Of a stretch of 17,080 bases of DNA, positions 6,966-14,130 are shown one piece after another (position 1 is the first letter of the stretch; every line of letters starts with the position of its first letter). Source of the stretch: an uncultured Burkholderiales bacterium (lineage in GTDB: Bacteria > Pseudomonadota > Gammaproteobacteria > Burkholderiales > Burkholderiaceae_C); NCBI GenBank assembly GCA_903887655.1, contig CAISQQ010000103.1:1-17080 (forward strand), written 5' to 3'. The notes under the pieces were generated by a model that saw only the letters and a list, made by a program, of their open reading frames with translations, ran no database searches and was not told the DNA's origin. A program made the position numbers and the translations under genes.

Positions 6966-9059
6966 TCAAGGCGGGGTGGTTTGCTCGAGTGCGATGCGGT
7001 TGGCAAACTCTGCTCGCAAGGCTTTGAGTCGTTGTCTGGGATCTTCTTGTGTTTTTTCTGCCTCAAGCGCCATCTCTGCAATAAAACGGCTGGGTTTGAC
7101 GGCCACCGACTCACGCCCCTTCTTTCGCGCTTGGCTCCAGCTCACGCAAAGCGAGCGCTGCGCACGGGTGATGCCCACGTACATGAGGCGGCGCTCTTCT
7201 TGGAGGCGGGCGGCCAAGATATCGGGGTCGATGTCTTGCTTGGACTCGCTCTCGGACTGGAACGGCAGCAGCCCCTCGCTCACCCCCACCAAGATCACAT
7301 GCGGCCACTCCAGGCCTTTGGCGGCGTGCAAGGTCGAGAGGGTGAGCACATTTTGGTCTTTCTCACCCTCACTGAGGGTCGAGAGAATGGAGATGGTTTG
7401 GATCACTTCGAACAGATTTTTACGCTCACTCGTGAGCGTGCCCGCTCCCGAGCTCTCGCTCACACCGCCGCAGCGAGACGCCACCCAGGCGCAAAAATCT
7501 TGCACATGACCCCACCGCGCCACCGCTTGTTTTTCATGGTCCTCGTGCTCGAGCAAAAACTTTTCGTAGCCAATGTCTTCGAGCCAGTCTTTGAAAAATT
7601 GCGCGGCCCCTTCTTGGCCCTCAATGTGGCGGGCCTTGTACTCCAAGTCGTTGACCAAGCGACCGAATTCTTTGAGCCCCGCCACCGCTTTACTCGACAA
7701 GGCCGCCTCCAGACTGTGGCTAAAGAGCGCGCCATAGAGGCTCAATTTGTATTGGCTCGAAAAGCTGCTGAGCTGCTGCAGGGTTTGGTGACCAATGCCA
7801 CGCTTGGGCGTGGTGATGGCTCGCAAAAAGGCCGGGTCGTCCTCATTGTTGACCATGAGCCGCAACCACGCACACAGATCTTTGATTTCTGCGCGGTCAA
7901 AAAAGCTTTGCCCGCCTGAGACTTTGTAGGGAATTTGGGCTTTTCTCAAAGCTTGCTCCAAAATCCGCGATTGGTGATTGGCGCGGTAGAGCACCGCAAA
8001 GTCTCGCCACTCCAGCGGCCCCGTGGAGCCTTGTGCGACCAAGGCCCCAGCGCGCAGCGACTGTACGCGTGCGACCATGCGCTCGGCCTCGTGCTCTTCG
8101 TTTTGGGCTTGAACGACGCGCACGGGCTCGCCCTCACCGAGTTCAGAAAACAAGGTTTTGGGGTAGAGCTTGGGGTTGGACTCGATCACCCGATTGGCGG
8201 CGCGCAAAATGGCACTGGTGGAGCGGTAGTTTTGCTCGAGTTTGATCACCTTGAGTTGGGGAAACTCAATGGGGAGTTTTTTCAAGTTGTCCAGCGTCGC
8301 CCCCCGCCAGCCATAAATGGACTGGTCATCGTCGCCCACCGCGGTGAAGCGCGCGTCTTGGCGCTCGGGGTAGCCCACCAAGTACTTGAGCAGTTCGTAC
8401 TGGGTGACGTTGGTGTCTTGGTACTCATCGACCAAGAGGTGGCCAATTTGTTCTTGCCAGCGTGACCTGACGTCTGCGTTGTTTTTAAACAGCATCAAGG
8501 GCAGGCCCAACAAATCATCAAAATCCACGCTTTGGTAAGCGCTCAGGCGGTCTTGGTAGTGGGCCATGATGGTGGCGACTTCGCGCTCTGCGTCGTTTTG
8601 CGCACAGGCCGCGGCTTGTTGGGCGTTGAGGCCGTTGTTTTTGAGCGCGCTGATGGCCCATTGGGTGCGCCGAGCGCCGGCCAAATCGGTGCTCCCGCTC
8701 GCATCCTTGATGAGCGAGAGCACATCGTCGCTGTCGAGGACGCTGAAGTTTTTCTTGAGCCCGAGGATGTGGCCTTCTTGGCGCAAGATGCGCACGCCCA
8801 AGGAGTGGAAGGTGCTCACCATCACGCGCTGGCCTTTTTGCCCCAACAGCTGCTTGGTGCGGCTCATCATCTCGGTGGCCGCTTTGTTGGTGAAGGTGAT
8901 GGCCGCAATTTTCTCAGGCGCCAGTCCCGATTGGATCAGCCGCACGATTTTGTAAGTGATCACCCGGGTTTTTCCAGATCCTGCACCAGCGATGACCAAA
9001 CAGGGCCCTTGTGTATAGTTGACCGCTTCGTGTTGGGATAAATTGAGACCCGAGGACAT
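6966..9059 (-). CDS. rep: ATP-dependent DNA helicase Rep (UvrD/Rep, SF1A)
   Basis: A 697-residue 3'-5' DNA helicase; Rep helps forks pass protein roadblocks and loads at stalled forks. All SF1 motifs are present: Q motif around Q9, Walker A AGAGSGKT (24-31), Ia ITFTNKAA (54-61), Walker B with DEYQDTN (211-217), III GDDDQSIYGWRGA (242-254), IV QNYRS (276-280), V STLHAAKGLEW (575-585) and VI RRLMYVGITRA (623-633). The opening LNLSQHEAVNYTQGPCLVIA and the overall length fit Rep better than UvrD (about 720 aa) or PcrA, though the distinction is by recognition. The ATG at 9059 has no clear ribosome binding site. It is divergent from the AEC carrier gene with 52 bp between starts and converges on leuA. 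Confidence 0.93.
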   Translation of the reverse strand: MSSGLNLSQHEAVNYTQGPCLVIAGAGSGKTRVITYKIVRLIQSGLAPEKIAAITFTNKAATEMMSRTKQLLGQKGQRVMVSTFHSLGVRILRQEGHILGLKKNFSVLDSDDVLSLIKDASGSTDLAGARRTQWAISALKNNGLNAQQAAACAQNDAEREVATIMAHYQDRLSAYQSVDFDDLLGLPLMLFKNNADVRSRWQEQIGHLLVDEYQDTNVTQYELLKYLVGYPERQDARFTAVGDDDQSIYGWRGATLDNLKKLPIEFPQLKVIKLEQNYRSTSAILRAANRVIESNPKLYPKTLFSELGEGEPVRVVQAQNEEHEAERMVARVQSLRAGALVAQGSTGPLEWRDFAVLYRANHQSRILEQALRKAQIPYKVSGGQSFFDRAEIKDLCAWLRLMVNNEDDPAFLRAITTPKRGIGHQTLQQLSSFSSQYKLSLYGALFSHSLEAALSSKAVAGLKEFGRLVNDLEYKARHIEGQEGAAQFFKDWLEDIGYEKFLLEHEDHEKQAVARWGHVQDFCAWVASRCGGVSESSGAGTLTSERKNLFEVIQTISILSTLSEGEKDQNVLTLSTLHAAKGLEWPHVILVGVSEGLLPFQSESESKQDIDPDILAARLQEERRLMYVGITRAQRSLCVSWSQARKKGRESVAVKPSRFIAEMALEAEKTQEDPRQRLKALRAEFANRIALEQTTPP

Positions 9060-9111
9060 AGAACAAACAATTCAAGAAAAAGAGTCTGATCATAACGGGC
9101 TCACCGCAAAA

Positions 9112-10071
9112 ATGCTCCAAACTCTTGCCCTGTCCACACCTTTTTTTGCCCTGGTTTTGCTCGGCTTTGTGGCCGTTGGGCAAAAACGGGTGCCGCCAGC
9201 GGCGGTCACGGGATTGAATGCCTATGTGCTTTATTTTGCGCTGCCGTGCATGCTTTGGCGTTTTGGCTCGAACACACCCATTCACACCATCGTGGACCCG
9301 GTCTTGTTGATCGTTTACCTCTCGAGCGCCTTGATCTTGATCGCACTCACCTGGGGCTTGTCACGGCGTTGGGGTTGGGCAAGCGGGGACTGCGCCATGG
9401 GGGCGTTGGTGGCGGTGTTTCCGAACTCGGGCTTTTTGGGCCTTCCCCTGTTGATCAGCTTGCTGGGCGCTGGCGCCAGCGGACCCGTCATGCTCACCTT
9501 GTGGGTGGACATGGTGATCACATCCTCGCTTTGCATTGCCCTGTCTGGGGGGGTGGTGGGTTCGGTGCGCACTCTAGGCTGGGTGCCGCAATTCGCAGCG
9601 CTTGCTAAAAACGTCCTCACCAACCCGCTGCCTTGGGCCATCATTGCGGGCGCCACAGCCTCGGCGCAAGGCTGGTTCTTGCCCCAACCCATCGACAGCA
9701 CGCTCGAATTGTTGGCACGTTCGGCCTCTCCCACGGCCTTGTTTGCCTTGGGCGGGGTGCTCGCTCAGGCGAAGGTGGCCCAGACAGCACCCGAGTCTGA
9801 GGGGGTGGTGGGCATTGCGGTCATCAAGTTGGTCCTGCACCCGCTCTTGGTCTGGGCCACGGCACAAGGGGTCATGCAACTTGGCGCCCCCATCAGCCCG
9901 CTGGGTCTAGAGACCTTGGTGTTGGTGGCCGCTTTGCCCAGTGCCAGCAATGTGGTGCTGTTGGCGTTCAGGCAAGGCGCCCGTCAAGAGCGCATTGCCA
10001 AGATTGTGATGATCTCGACCGTGGGGTCTTTTTTGAGTTTTTCATTGATCAAGGCCGCGCTTGATCGCTGA
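9112..10071 (+). CDS. AEC-family (auxin efflux carrier-like) transporter
   Basis: A 319-residue inner-membrane protein with about ten hydrophobic segments, such as STPFFALVLLGFVAVG near the N-terminus, VDPVLLIVYLSSALILIAL, the conserved FPNSGFLGLPLLISLLG, and IAKIVMISTVGSFLSFSLI at the end. The layout of two five-helix halves and the NSGFLGLPL motif fit the AEC/malate permease family, whose known bacterial members move small organic acids; the substrate is not predictable here. The ATG at 9112 is chosen because an upstream TTG start at 9019 would overlap rep and add a charged, non-family 31-residue head. No good Shine-Dalgarno precedes 9112. It ends 18 bp from the priA stop (convergent), with no obvious terminator between them. 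Confidence 0.85.
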   Translation: MLQTLALSTPFFALVLLGFVAVGQKRVPPAAVTGLNAYVLYFALPCMLWRFGSNTPIHTIVDPVLLIVYLSSALILIALTWGLSRRWGWASGDCAMGALVAVFPNSGFLGLPLLISLLGAGASGPVMLTLWVDMVITSSLCIALSGGVVGSVRTLGWVPQFAALAKNVLTNPLPWAIIAGATASAQGWFLPQPIDSTLELLARSASPTALFALGGVLAQAKVAQTAPESEGVVGIAVIKLVLHPLLVWATAQGVMQLGAPISPLGLETLVLVAALPSASNVVLLAFRQGARQERIAKIVMISTVGSFLSFSLIKAALDR

Positions 10072-10089
10072 GCCAGACGTCGCTTGGGT

Positions 10090-12327
10090 TCACAAGGACT
10101 GCGGATCGACGTCGATCACCCAGCGCAACACCCCAGGGTGCTTTTTCTTCAAGCCTCGCAAGGGCTCGTGCAAACGCCGCAAAAAGCGCTGCAACTGCGC
10201 GCGCGAGCCCGACTCAATGAGCAACTGATAGCGCTCGACATTGGCCAATTTTTGCATCTGCATGGGGACAGCGCTGTAGAGAAAAATATCCTCCAACGAC
10301 GAGCCTGGCTCAGTCCCAGAGGCTTCTTGAAGGAGACCACTGCCCTGGGTGTGGAGCTCATTCAAATACCCCAGTGCCGCGTGGGCCGTGCGCGCTTCAA
10401 CGCGAATCAAGGCCTGTGAGCTGAACGGGGGCATGTTGGCCAATTGTCTTTCGCGCAACTGATCGGTGGCAAAACGCACATAATCGTGCGCTTTGAGCGC
10501 TTCAAAAAGGGCATGCTTGGGGTGGTGGGTTTGGAGCCACATCTCCGAAGGCCTGGCCAAGGTGAGGTGGGCGTCTCGACCGGCTCGCCCGCTGGCTTGC
10601 ATGAGGAGGGCAAAGAGCCGCTCACACGCGCGAAAGTCGTTGGAGAACAAGGCTTGGTCGACATCGATGGCCGCCACCAAGGTCACGCGCCTGAAGTCAT
10701 GTCCTTTGGCGATCATTTGCGTGCCAATGAGGACGTCGATGTCTCCGGCGTGCATGCGCTCCAAACGTTCTTCCAAGCTGCCTTTGGCCTGGGTGGAGTC
10801 CGCGTCGATGCGCTCGATGATGATCGCCCGCCCGAGCTCTTGGCCCATGCTGAGCAAAGCCGCTTGCAGTTGCTCTTCCAGCTGCTGTGTCCCAAGTCCA
10901 AGCATCCCGATGTCTTGGTCGGCGCACACCGGACAGGCTTTGGGCACGCGCTCGGTTTGGCCGCAATGGTGGCACCTGAGCGTGCGGTCGAGTTTGTGAA
11001 ACACTTTGAAGGCACTGCAATGCTGGCAGCGCGTCTTCCAGCCGCAGCTGTTGCATTGAAGAACGGGTGCATAGCCTCGGCGGTTGAGCACAATGAGGAC
11101 TTGTTCGCGCGCTTTCAGCCTGGACTCAATGGCTGTGAGCAAGGGGCTGGAAAAAACGGTTTTGCGCGGCTGGTGGTTCATGTCCACCCGGTGCACCTGC
11201 GCCAAGCTCGCGTTGCCAATGCGCGAGGGCATGGCCACGAGTTGATAGCGGGGCTTCACGCCCGCTTGCGTGCTGGCTTGGCTGTGGTGCCAACTCTCCA
11301 ACGAAGGCGTGGCCGAGCCCAAAATCACCCGGGCGTTTTCCAAGCGCGCGCGGTAGACCGCCAGATCGCGCGCCGAGTAGCGTGCCCCCTCTTGTTGTTT
11401 GTAGCTCACGTCGTGCTCTTCATCGACGATGATGATTTGAAGCCGCGGGATGGAGGCAAAAATCGACATCCGCGTCCCAAGCACCACCCGGGCTTGGCCA
11501 AAGTGGGCCGCAAGCCAACTCTTGAGTCGCTGTGCGGGAGTGAGGCCACTGTGCAAGCAAACAATGCTGTGCTCTCCCCAAAGGGGGGCGAAGCGCTCGC
11601 GCACCCGCGCTTGGAGTTGCGGGGTGAGGTTGATCTCGGGCACCATGATGAGGGCTTGAGCGAGCGAGTCGCGCTCAAACAAGGCCTGGATGGCTTGCAA
11701 ATAGACCTCGGTTTTGCCGCTACCGGTGCTGCCAAACAGCAAAAAAGGCCCGGGGTTGGTGCCTATGTCATGGAGCGCCTGCCTTTGCTCTGCGCTCAGC
11801 AGCGGGGGGGTGGCGAGTTCTCTCGCGGGTGAGCTGGGTGGGGCGGTGGCGGTGCCGTTGGCAACGGGGTCCTGCGCAAGAGATGCCCGTGAGCGCTTCT
11901 TGCTGGCTGCGCGCGTTGGGGTCCCCAAGGTCTGGCTCGAGTGCTGATGCCAGCGCTCAAGGCGTTTTTGAATTTGCTCGGCGCTTGAGTTTTTCAGCTG
12001 TGGCGGCATGCCCCAGAGCGCGACTTCGCCCAGCGAGCGCTGGTAGTACTGGGCACTGAAGGCCACCAGCTCGAGCCAGCCCTGGCTCAAGGCCGGAAAG
12101 CCCTCAATGACGCAAGAGACCCATTTGAGCTCTGGGGTTCGCGCTCCCGCTGGGGGCTCTTGGGGCGGCGTCGACGCATGCCAGACGATGCCCAGCACCT
12201 CCCTCGGCCCCAAAGGCACCTTGACCAAGGTGCCCGCGCACAGATCGCTCTCAGCCCAATAACTCAGCGCATCGGGCAGATGGCTTTGCTTGGGAGTGGG
12301 CACCAGGACCGAAACAATATGGGGCAT
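10090..12327 (-). CDS. priA: Primosomal protein N' (PriA), replication restart helicase
   Basis: PriA recognises abandoned forks and reloads the replicative helicase. The 745-residue protein has the N-terminal 3'-end-binding domain (SVLVPTPKQSHLPDALSYWA), a variable Ala/Pro/Ser-rich linker (about 125-175), Walker A GSTGSGKT (199-206) and the DEEHD Walker B (302-306). It also has LNRRGYAPVLQCNSCGW (414-430) and a zinc domain of four CxxC pairs: C425/C428, C434/C437, C452/C455 and C465/C468. The late helicase motifs follow (VLIGTQMIAKGHDF, LMQASGRAGR). All key residues are present. The frame upstream of the ATG soon meets a TGA with no other start, so the start is fairly secure, yet a C-rich stretch rather than a Shine-Dalgarno precedes it. 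It lies downstream of hemE on the same strand but is separated from it by two terminators. Confidence 0.96.
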   Translation of the reverse strand: MPHIVSVLVPTPKQSHLPDALSYWAESDLCAGTLVKVPLGPREVLGIVWHASTPPQEPPAGARTPELKWVSCVIEGFPALSQGWLELVAFSAQYYQRSLGEVALWGMPPQLKNSSAEQIQKRLERWHQHSSQTLGTPTRAASKKRSRASLAQDPVANGTATAPPSSPARELATPPLLSAEQRQALHDIGTNPGPFLLFGSTGSGKTEVYLQAIQALFERDSLAQALIMVPEINLTPQLQARVRERFAPLWGEHSIVCLHSGLTPAQRLKSWLAAHFGQARVVLGTRMSIFASIPRLQIIIVDEEHDVSYKQQEGARYSARDLAVYRARLENARVILGSATPSLESWHHSQASTQAGVKPRYQLVAMPSRIGNASLAQVHRVDMNHQPRKTVFSSPLLTAIESRLKAREQVLIVLNRRGYAPVLQCNSCGWKTRCQHCSAFKVFHKLDRTLRCHHCGQTERVPKACPVCADQDIGMLGLGTQQLEEQLQAALLSMGQELGRAIIIERIDADSTQAKGSLEERLERMHAGDIDVLIGTQMIAKGHDFRRVTLVAAIDVDQALFSNDFRACERLFALLMQASGRAGRDAHLTLARPSEMWLQTHHPKHALFEALKAHDYVRFATDQLRERQLANMPPFSSQALIRVEARTAHAALGYLNELHTQGSGLLQEASGTEPGSSLEDIFLYSAVPMQMQKLANVERYQLLIESGSRAQLQRFLRRLHEPLRGLKKKHPGVLRWVIDVDPQSL

Positions 12328-12411
12328 GTCAAGGGGGGAGTTAGAAAGGTTTTCTCAACAAAGGTTTGAATAAATCCACTAAGTCTATGATTTTTAGACG
12401 ATTTCAGGTGA

Positions 12412-12442
12412 ATCAACAATTTCTGTGGATAACTTTGTTGAT
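12412..12442 (-). promoter_or_regulatory. Perfect DnaA box within an 8-bp inverted repeat
   Basis: Bases 12424-12432 read TGTGGATAA on the plus strand, that is TTATCCACA on the minus strand, identical to the strongest E. coli DnaA box. It sits in the 15-base spacer of a perfect dyad: ATCAACAA (12412-12419) and TTGTTGAT (12435-12442). The right arm also overlaps a weaker box-like 9-mer TGTTGATAG (12436-12444), which fits the box at 7 of 9 positions. The site lies about 97 bp before the priA ATG and downstream of the second terminator, so it could also be an operator for priA. Confidence 0.65.
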
Positions 12443-12448
12443 AGGATC

Positions 12449-12477
12449 AAAAAAAAGACGCCAAAGGCACGTGGCGT
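12449..12477 (-). terminator. Rho-independent terminator upstream of priA
   Basis: Read on the minus strand, ACGCCA (12477-12472), an 8-base loop and TGGCGT (12463-12458) form a perfect 6-bp GC-rich stem, followed by C and eight T residues (12456-12449). It cannot be the primary hemE terminator, since a strong one already lies directly after hemE. It therefore ends an extra short transcript started in the AT-rich core, acts as a backup, or works as an attenuator in a long priA leader. Confidence 0.8.
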
Positions 12478-12530
12478 GGGGCTTGCCTGTTCCATGCCTG
12501 AAAAAAGAGCAAATATAAAACCTGTTATAA
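12449..12530 (-). ncRNA. Candidate small RNA between the two terminators
   Basis: Two intrinsic terminators face the same way with about 170 bp between them, which suggests an independent short transcript. On the minus strand the AT-rich core offers -10-like hexamers TATAAC (12529-12524) and TATATT (12517-12512); TTGTTG (12538-12533) is a weak -35 candidate with a short 15-bp spacer. A transcript of about 55-70 nt would end at the T run at 12456-12449. Its first part contains AGGCATGG, which could pair imperfectly with CCACGTGCCT inside the terminator hairpin. I recognise no known RNA family. Confidence 0.2.
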
Positions 12531-12601
12531 AACAACAAGTTAAAAATAGTTACTCAATTTTTACATTTATATTTTAAGCCCTTGCACCGCAACACCATAA
12601 A

Positions 12602-12610
12602 TGTGCATAA
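12602..12610 (-). promoter_or_regulatory. Second DnaA box, TTATGCACA
   Basis: The plus strand reads TGTGCATAA, so the minus strand reads TTATGCACA, which fits the consensus TTATNCACA. It has the same orientation as the perfect box 178 bp away, and the AT-rich core lies between the two. Confidence 0.5.
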
Positions 12611-12635
12611 GTAGATTCACTAGGGGTCTGTTTTA

Positions 12636-12684
12636 TCAAAAAAAGCATTCATGTGCTTGTCAAAAAGCGGCAATATGAATGCTT
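12636..12684 (-). terminator. Rho-independent terminator of hemE
   Basis: On the minus strand, starting seven bases after the hemE stop, AAGCATTCAT (12684-12675) and ATGAATGCTT (12652-12643) form a perfect 10-bp stem around a 22-base loop, followed at once by a T run. The run counts seven T residues at 12644-12638 if the last two stem bases are included. This is a strong intrinsic terminator and argues that hemE and priA are not one simple operon. Confidence 0.85.
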
Positions 12685-12690
12685 AAACAT

Positions 12691-13800
12691 TCATTTTCTC
12701 GCTCGCATGGCCTTGGAGTGCTCGTGCACGGTGTGCACCAAGGTGCTCACGTGTTCAGGCGGTGTGTACTGGCTGATGCCGTGTCCGAGGTTAAAAATCA
12801 GGCTCGGGCCCGACGCGTTGGGGTCTTGGTGCGGAGCGCCAAAAGACTCCAAGGTCTTGATGACTTCTTGCGCAATGATGGGTGGCGGCGCAAAAAGCAC
12901 ATTGGGGTCCAAATTGCCTTGCAGGGCTTTGCCTGGTGCCCCACCCGTGCCACCCACTTGTTGTCGGGCACGGCCAAGGTTGACGGTCCAATCGAGCCCC
13001 AAGACGTCGCAATCGAGGTGTTTCATTTCGTCAAGCCACTGGCCACCGCCTTTGGTGAAGACGATTCTGGGGATCTCGACGCCGTCATGGGTTTTGATGA
13101 GTTGAGACAGCACGCGCTCGGTGTAGGCCAAGCTGTAAGTTTGAAACGCCCCATCGGCCAAGACGCCACCCCAGCTGTCAAAGATCATCACCGCTTGCGC
13201 GCCGGCCTGAATTTGGGTGTTCAAATAAAGGGCCACCGCATCGGCATTGACCGTGAGGACTCGGTGCATCAAGTCGCTGCGGCTGTACATGAGCTCTTTG
13301 ACCCGTCGGTAGTCGTCCGAGCCCCCGCCCTCAACCATGTAACACGCCAAGGTCCAAGGACTGCCCGAGAACCCAATGAGGGGAACCCGACCTTGGAGGG
13401 CGTGGCGTATCGAGGTCACCGCATCGAAGACGTATTTGAGGCGGTTCATGTCGGGCACGTGCAGGGCTGCCACACTGTCCTCATCGCGCACGGTTTTGGC
13501 AAAACGCGGACCCTCGCCTTGGGCAAAACTCAACCCCAGGCCCATCGCGTCGGGCACGGTCAAGATGTCGCTGAATAAAATCGCCGCATCCAAGGGGTAA
13601 CGCTCCAGCGGCTGCAAGGTCACCTCGGTGGCATAGTCGACATTGGTGGCCAGGCCCATGAAGCTGCCAGCGCGCGCTCTGGTGGCACAGTACTCGGGCA
13701 AATAACGGCCCGCTTGGCGCATGAGCCAAACGGGGGTGTGATCGGTGGCTTGGCGCCAGCAGGCTTTGATAAAGGTGTCGTTGAGGAGGGGTGCAAACAT
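12691..13800 (-). CDS. hemE: Uroporphyrinogen decarboxylase
   Basis: HemE decarboxylates the four acetate side chains of uroporphyrinogen III to give coproporphyrinogen III in cytosolic heme synthesis, without a cofactor. The 369-residue protein (E. coli 354) has the signature MRQAGRYLPEY at 27-37, with the substrate-contacting arginines R28 and R32, and FSDIL with the key aspartate D78. Later family segments are GFSGSPWTLACYMVEGGGS, FDSWGG, GLDWTV and a C-terminal FNLGHGI. The frame is open further upstream, to 13932, but the ATG at 13800 (MFAPLLNDTFIKACWRQ) fits the family; the extra 44 residues are Cys/Pro-rich and unlike HemE. No Shine-Dalgarno is seen before it. A strong terminator follows. 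It is divergent from the creatininase-family gene across 330 bp. Confidence 0.96.
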   Translation of the reverse strand: MFAPLLNDTFIKACWRQATDHTPVWLMRQAGRYLPEYCATRARAGSFMGLATNVDYATEVTLQPLERYPLDAAILFSDILTVPDAMGLGLSFAQGEGPRFAKTVRDEDSVAALHVPDMNRLKYVFDAVTSIRHALQGRVPLIGFSGSPWTLACYMVEGGGSDDYRRVKELMYSRSDLMHRVLTVNADAVALYLNTQIQAGAQAVMIFDSWGGVLADGAFQTYSLAYTERVLSQLIKTHDGVEIPRIVFTKGGGQWLDEMKHLDCDVLGLDWTVNLGRARQQVGGTGGAPGKALQGNLDPNVLFAPPPIIAQEVIKTLESFGAPHQDPNASGPSLIFNLGHGISQYTPPEHVSTLVHTVHEHSKAMRARK

Positions 13801-14130
13801 GAGGGAACACTTGGGTGAGAGAAAAAAAGAGAATCCATCCAGCCAGCTGGGAGGTCTGCACAATGCTGAACAGCCTGGGTGCCGCCACTCGGGGTGCTGG
13901 TCAATGCGGCATGCCTGGGTCAGTGACCCCATCGAGCTTGGCTGACAACTGTATCATGGGCAAAAGTGAAATCGCTTTAGGGGAAATGCTCAATGGCGCT
14001 GAGCCCTTGGGCAGCGATCAAAACAACGCGGATCTCCTGCGCGACAATGGCCACTCTGTAGGGGTTTGGCCTTCGCTGCTGCCACCCCAGAGCCGAACCC
14101 GCCCCATCCGCCTTTGACGAGGAGTCAAGC
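13801..14130. promoter_or_regulatory. 330-bp divergent region hemE / creatininase-family gene
   Basis: I support no gene here, although a 100-codon plus-strand frame crosses it. It holds a perfect dyad GGGTCA-G-TGACCC (13917-13929), a direct repeat GCCTGGGT (13873-13880 and 13913-13920, 40 bp apart), the second copy of which runs into the dyad, and an 8-bp palindrome CCAGCTGG (13843-13850). TATCAT at 13952-13957 resembles a -10 box, but no matching -35 is seen. The arrangement suggests an operator for a dimeric regulator acting on one or both divergent genes. Confidence 0.4.

Larger units (their letters stand above)
12328..12690. other. 363-bp AT-rich spacer between hemE and priA, origin-like
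   Basis: No protein gene is supported here. From the hemE side the spacer holds the hemE terminator, a DnaA-type box at 12602-12610, an AT-rich core (12501-12580, 16 G or C in 80 bases by hand count), a second minus-strand terminator, a perfect DnaA box inside a dyad at 12412-12442, and about 85 bp leading to priA. The order of AT-rich core flanked by DnaA boxes resembles a bacterial origin or a DnaA-binding control locus. Only two strong boxes and one GATC (12445-12448) are seen. Gene direction does not change consistently around the spacer, so an origin is not proved. Confidence 0.5.

Noticed and set aside
10444..11832. Long plus-strand open frame (462 codons) opposite priA
   Set aside because: The minus strand encodes unmistakable PriA with all motifs; the antisense product is not family-like.
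12394..12495. 33-codon minus-strand frame starting MEQASPTPRAF before priA
   Set aside because: It has no Shine-Dalgarno and runs straight through an intrinsic terminator and the DnaA box, so translation is unlikely.
13801..13932. 44-residue N-terminal extension of HemE
   Set aside because: The residues are Cys- and Pro-rich and unlike HemE; the protein from 13800 has the normal length and start.
13815..14117. 100-codon plus-strand frame in the hemE/creatininase-family divergent region
   Set aside because: It has no ribosome binding site at any internal start, no recognisable family and an odd composition, and it crosses the operator-like repeats.
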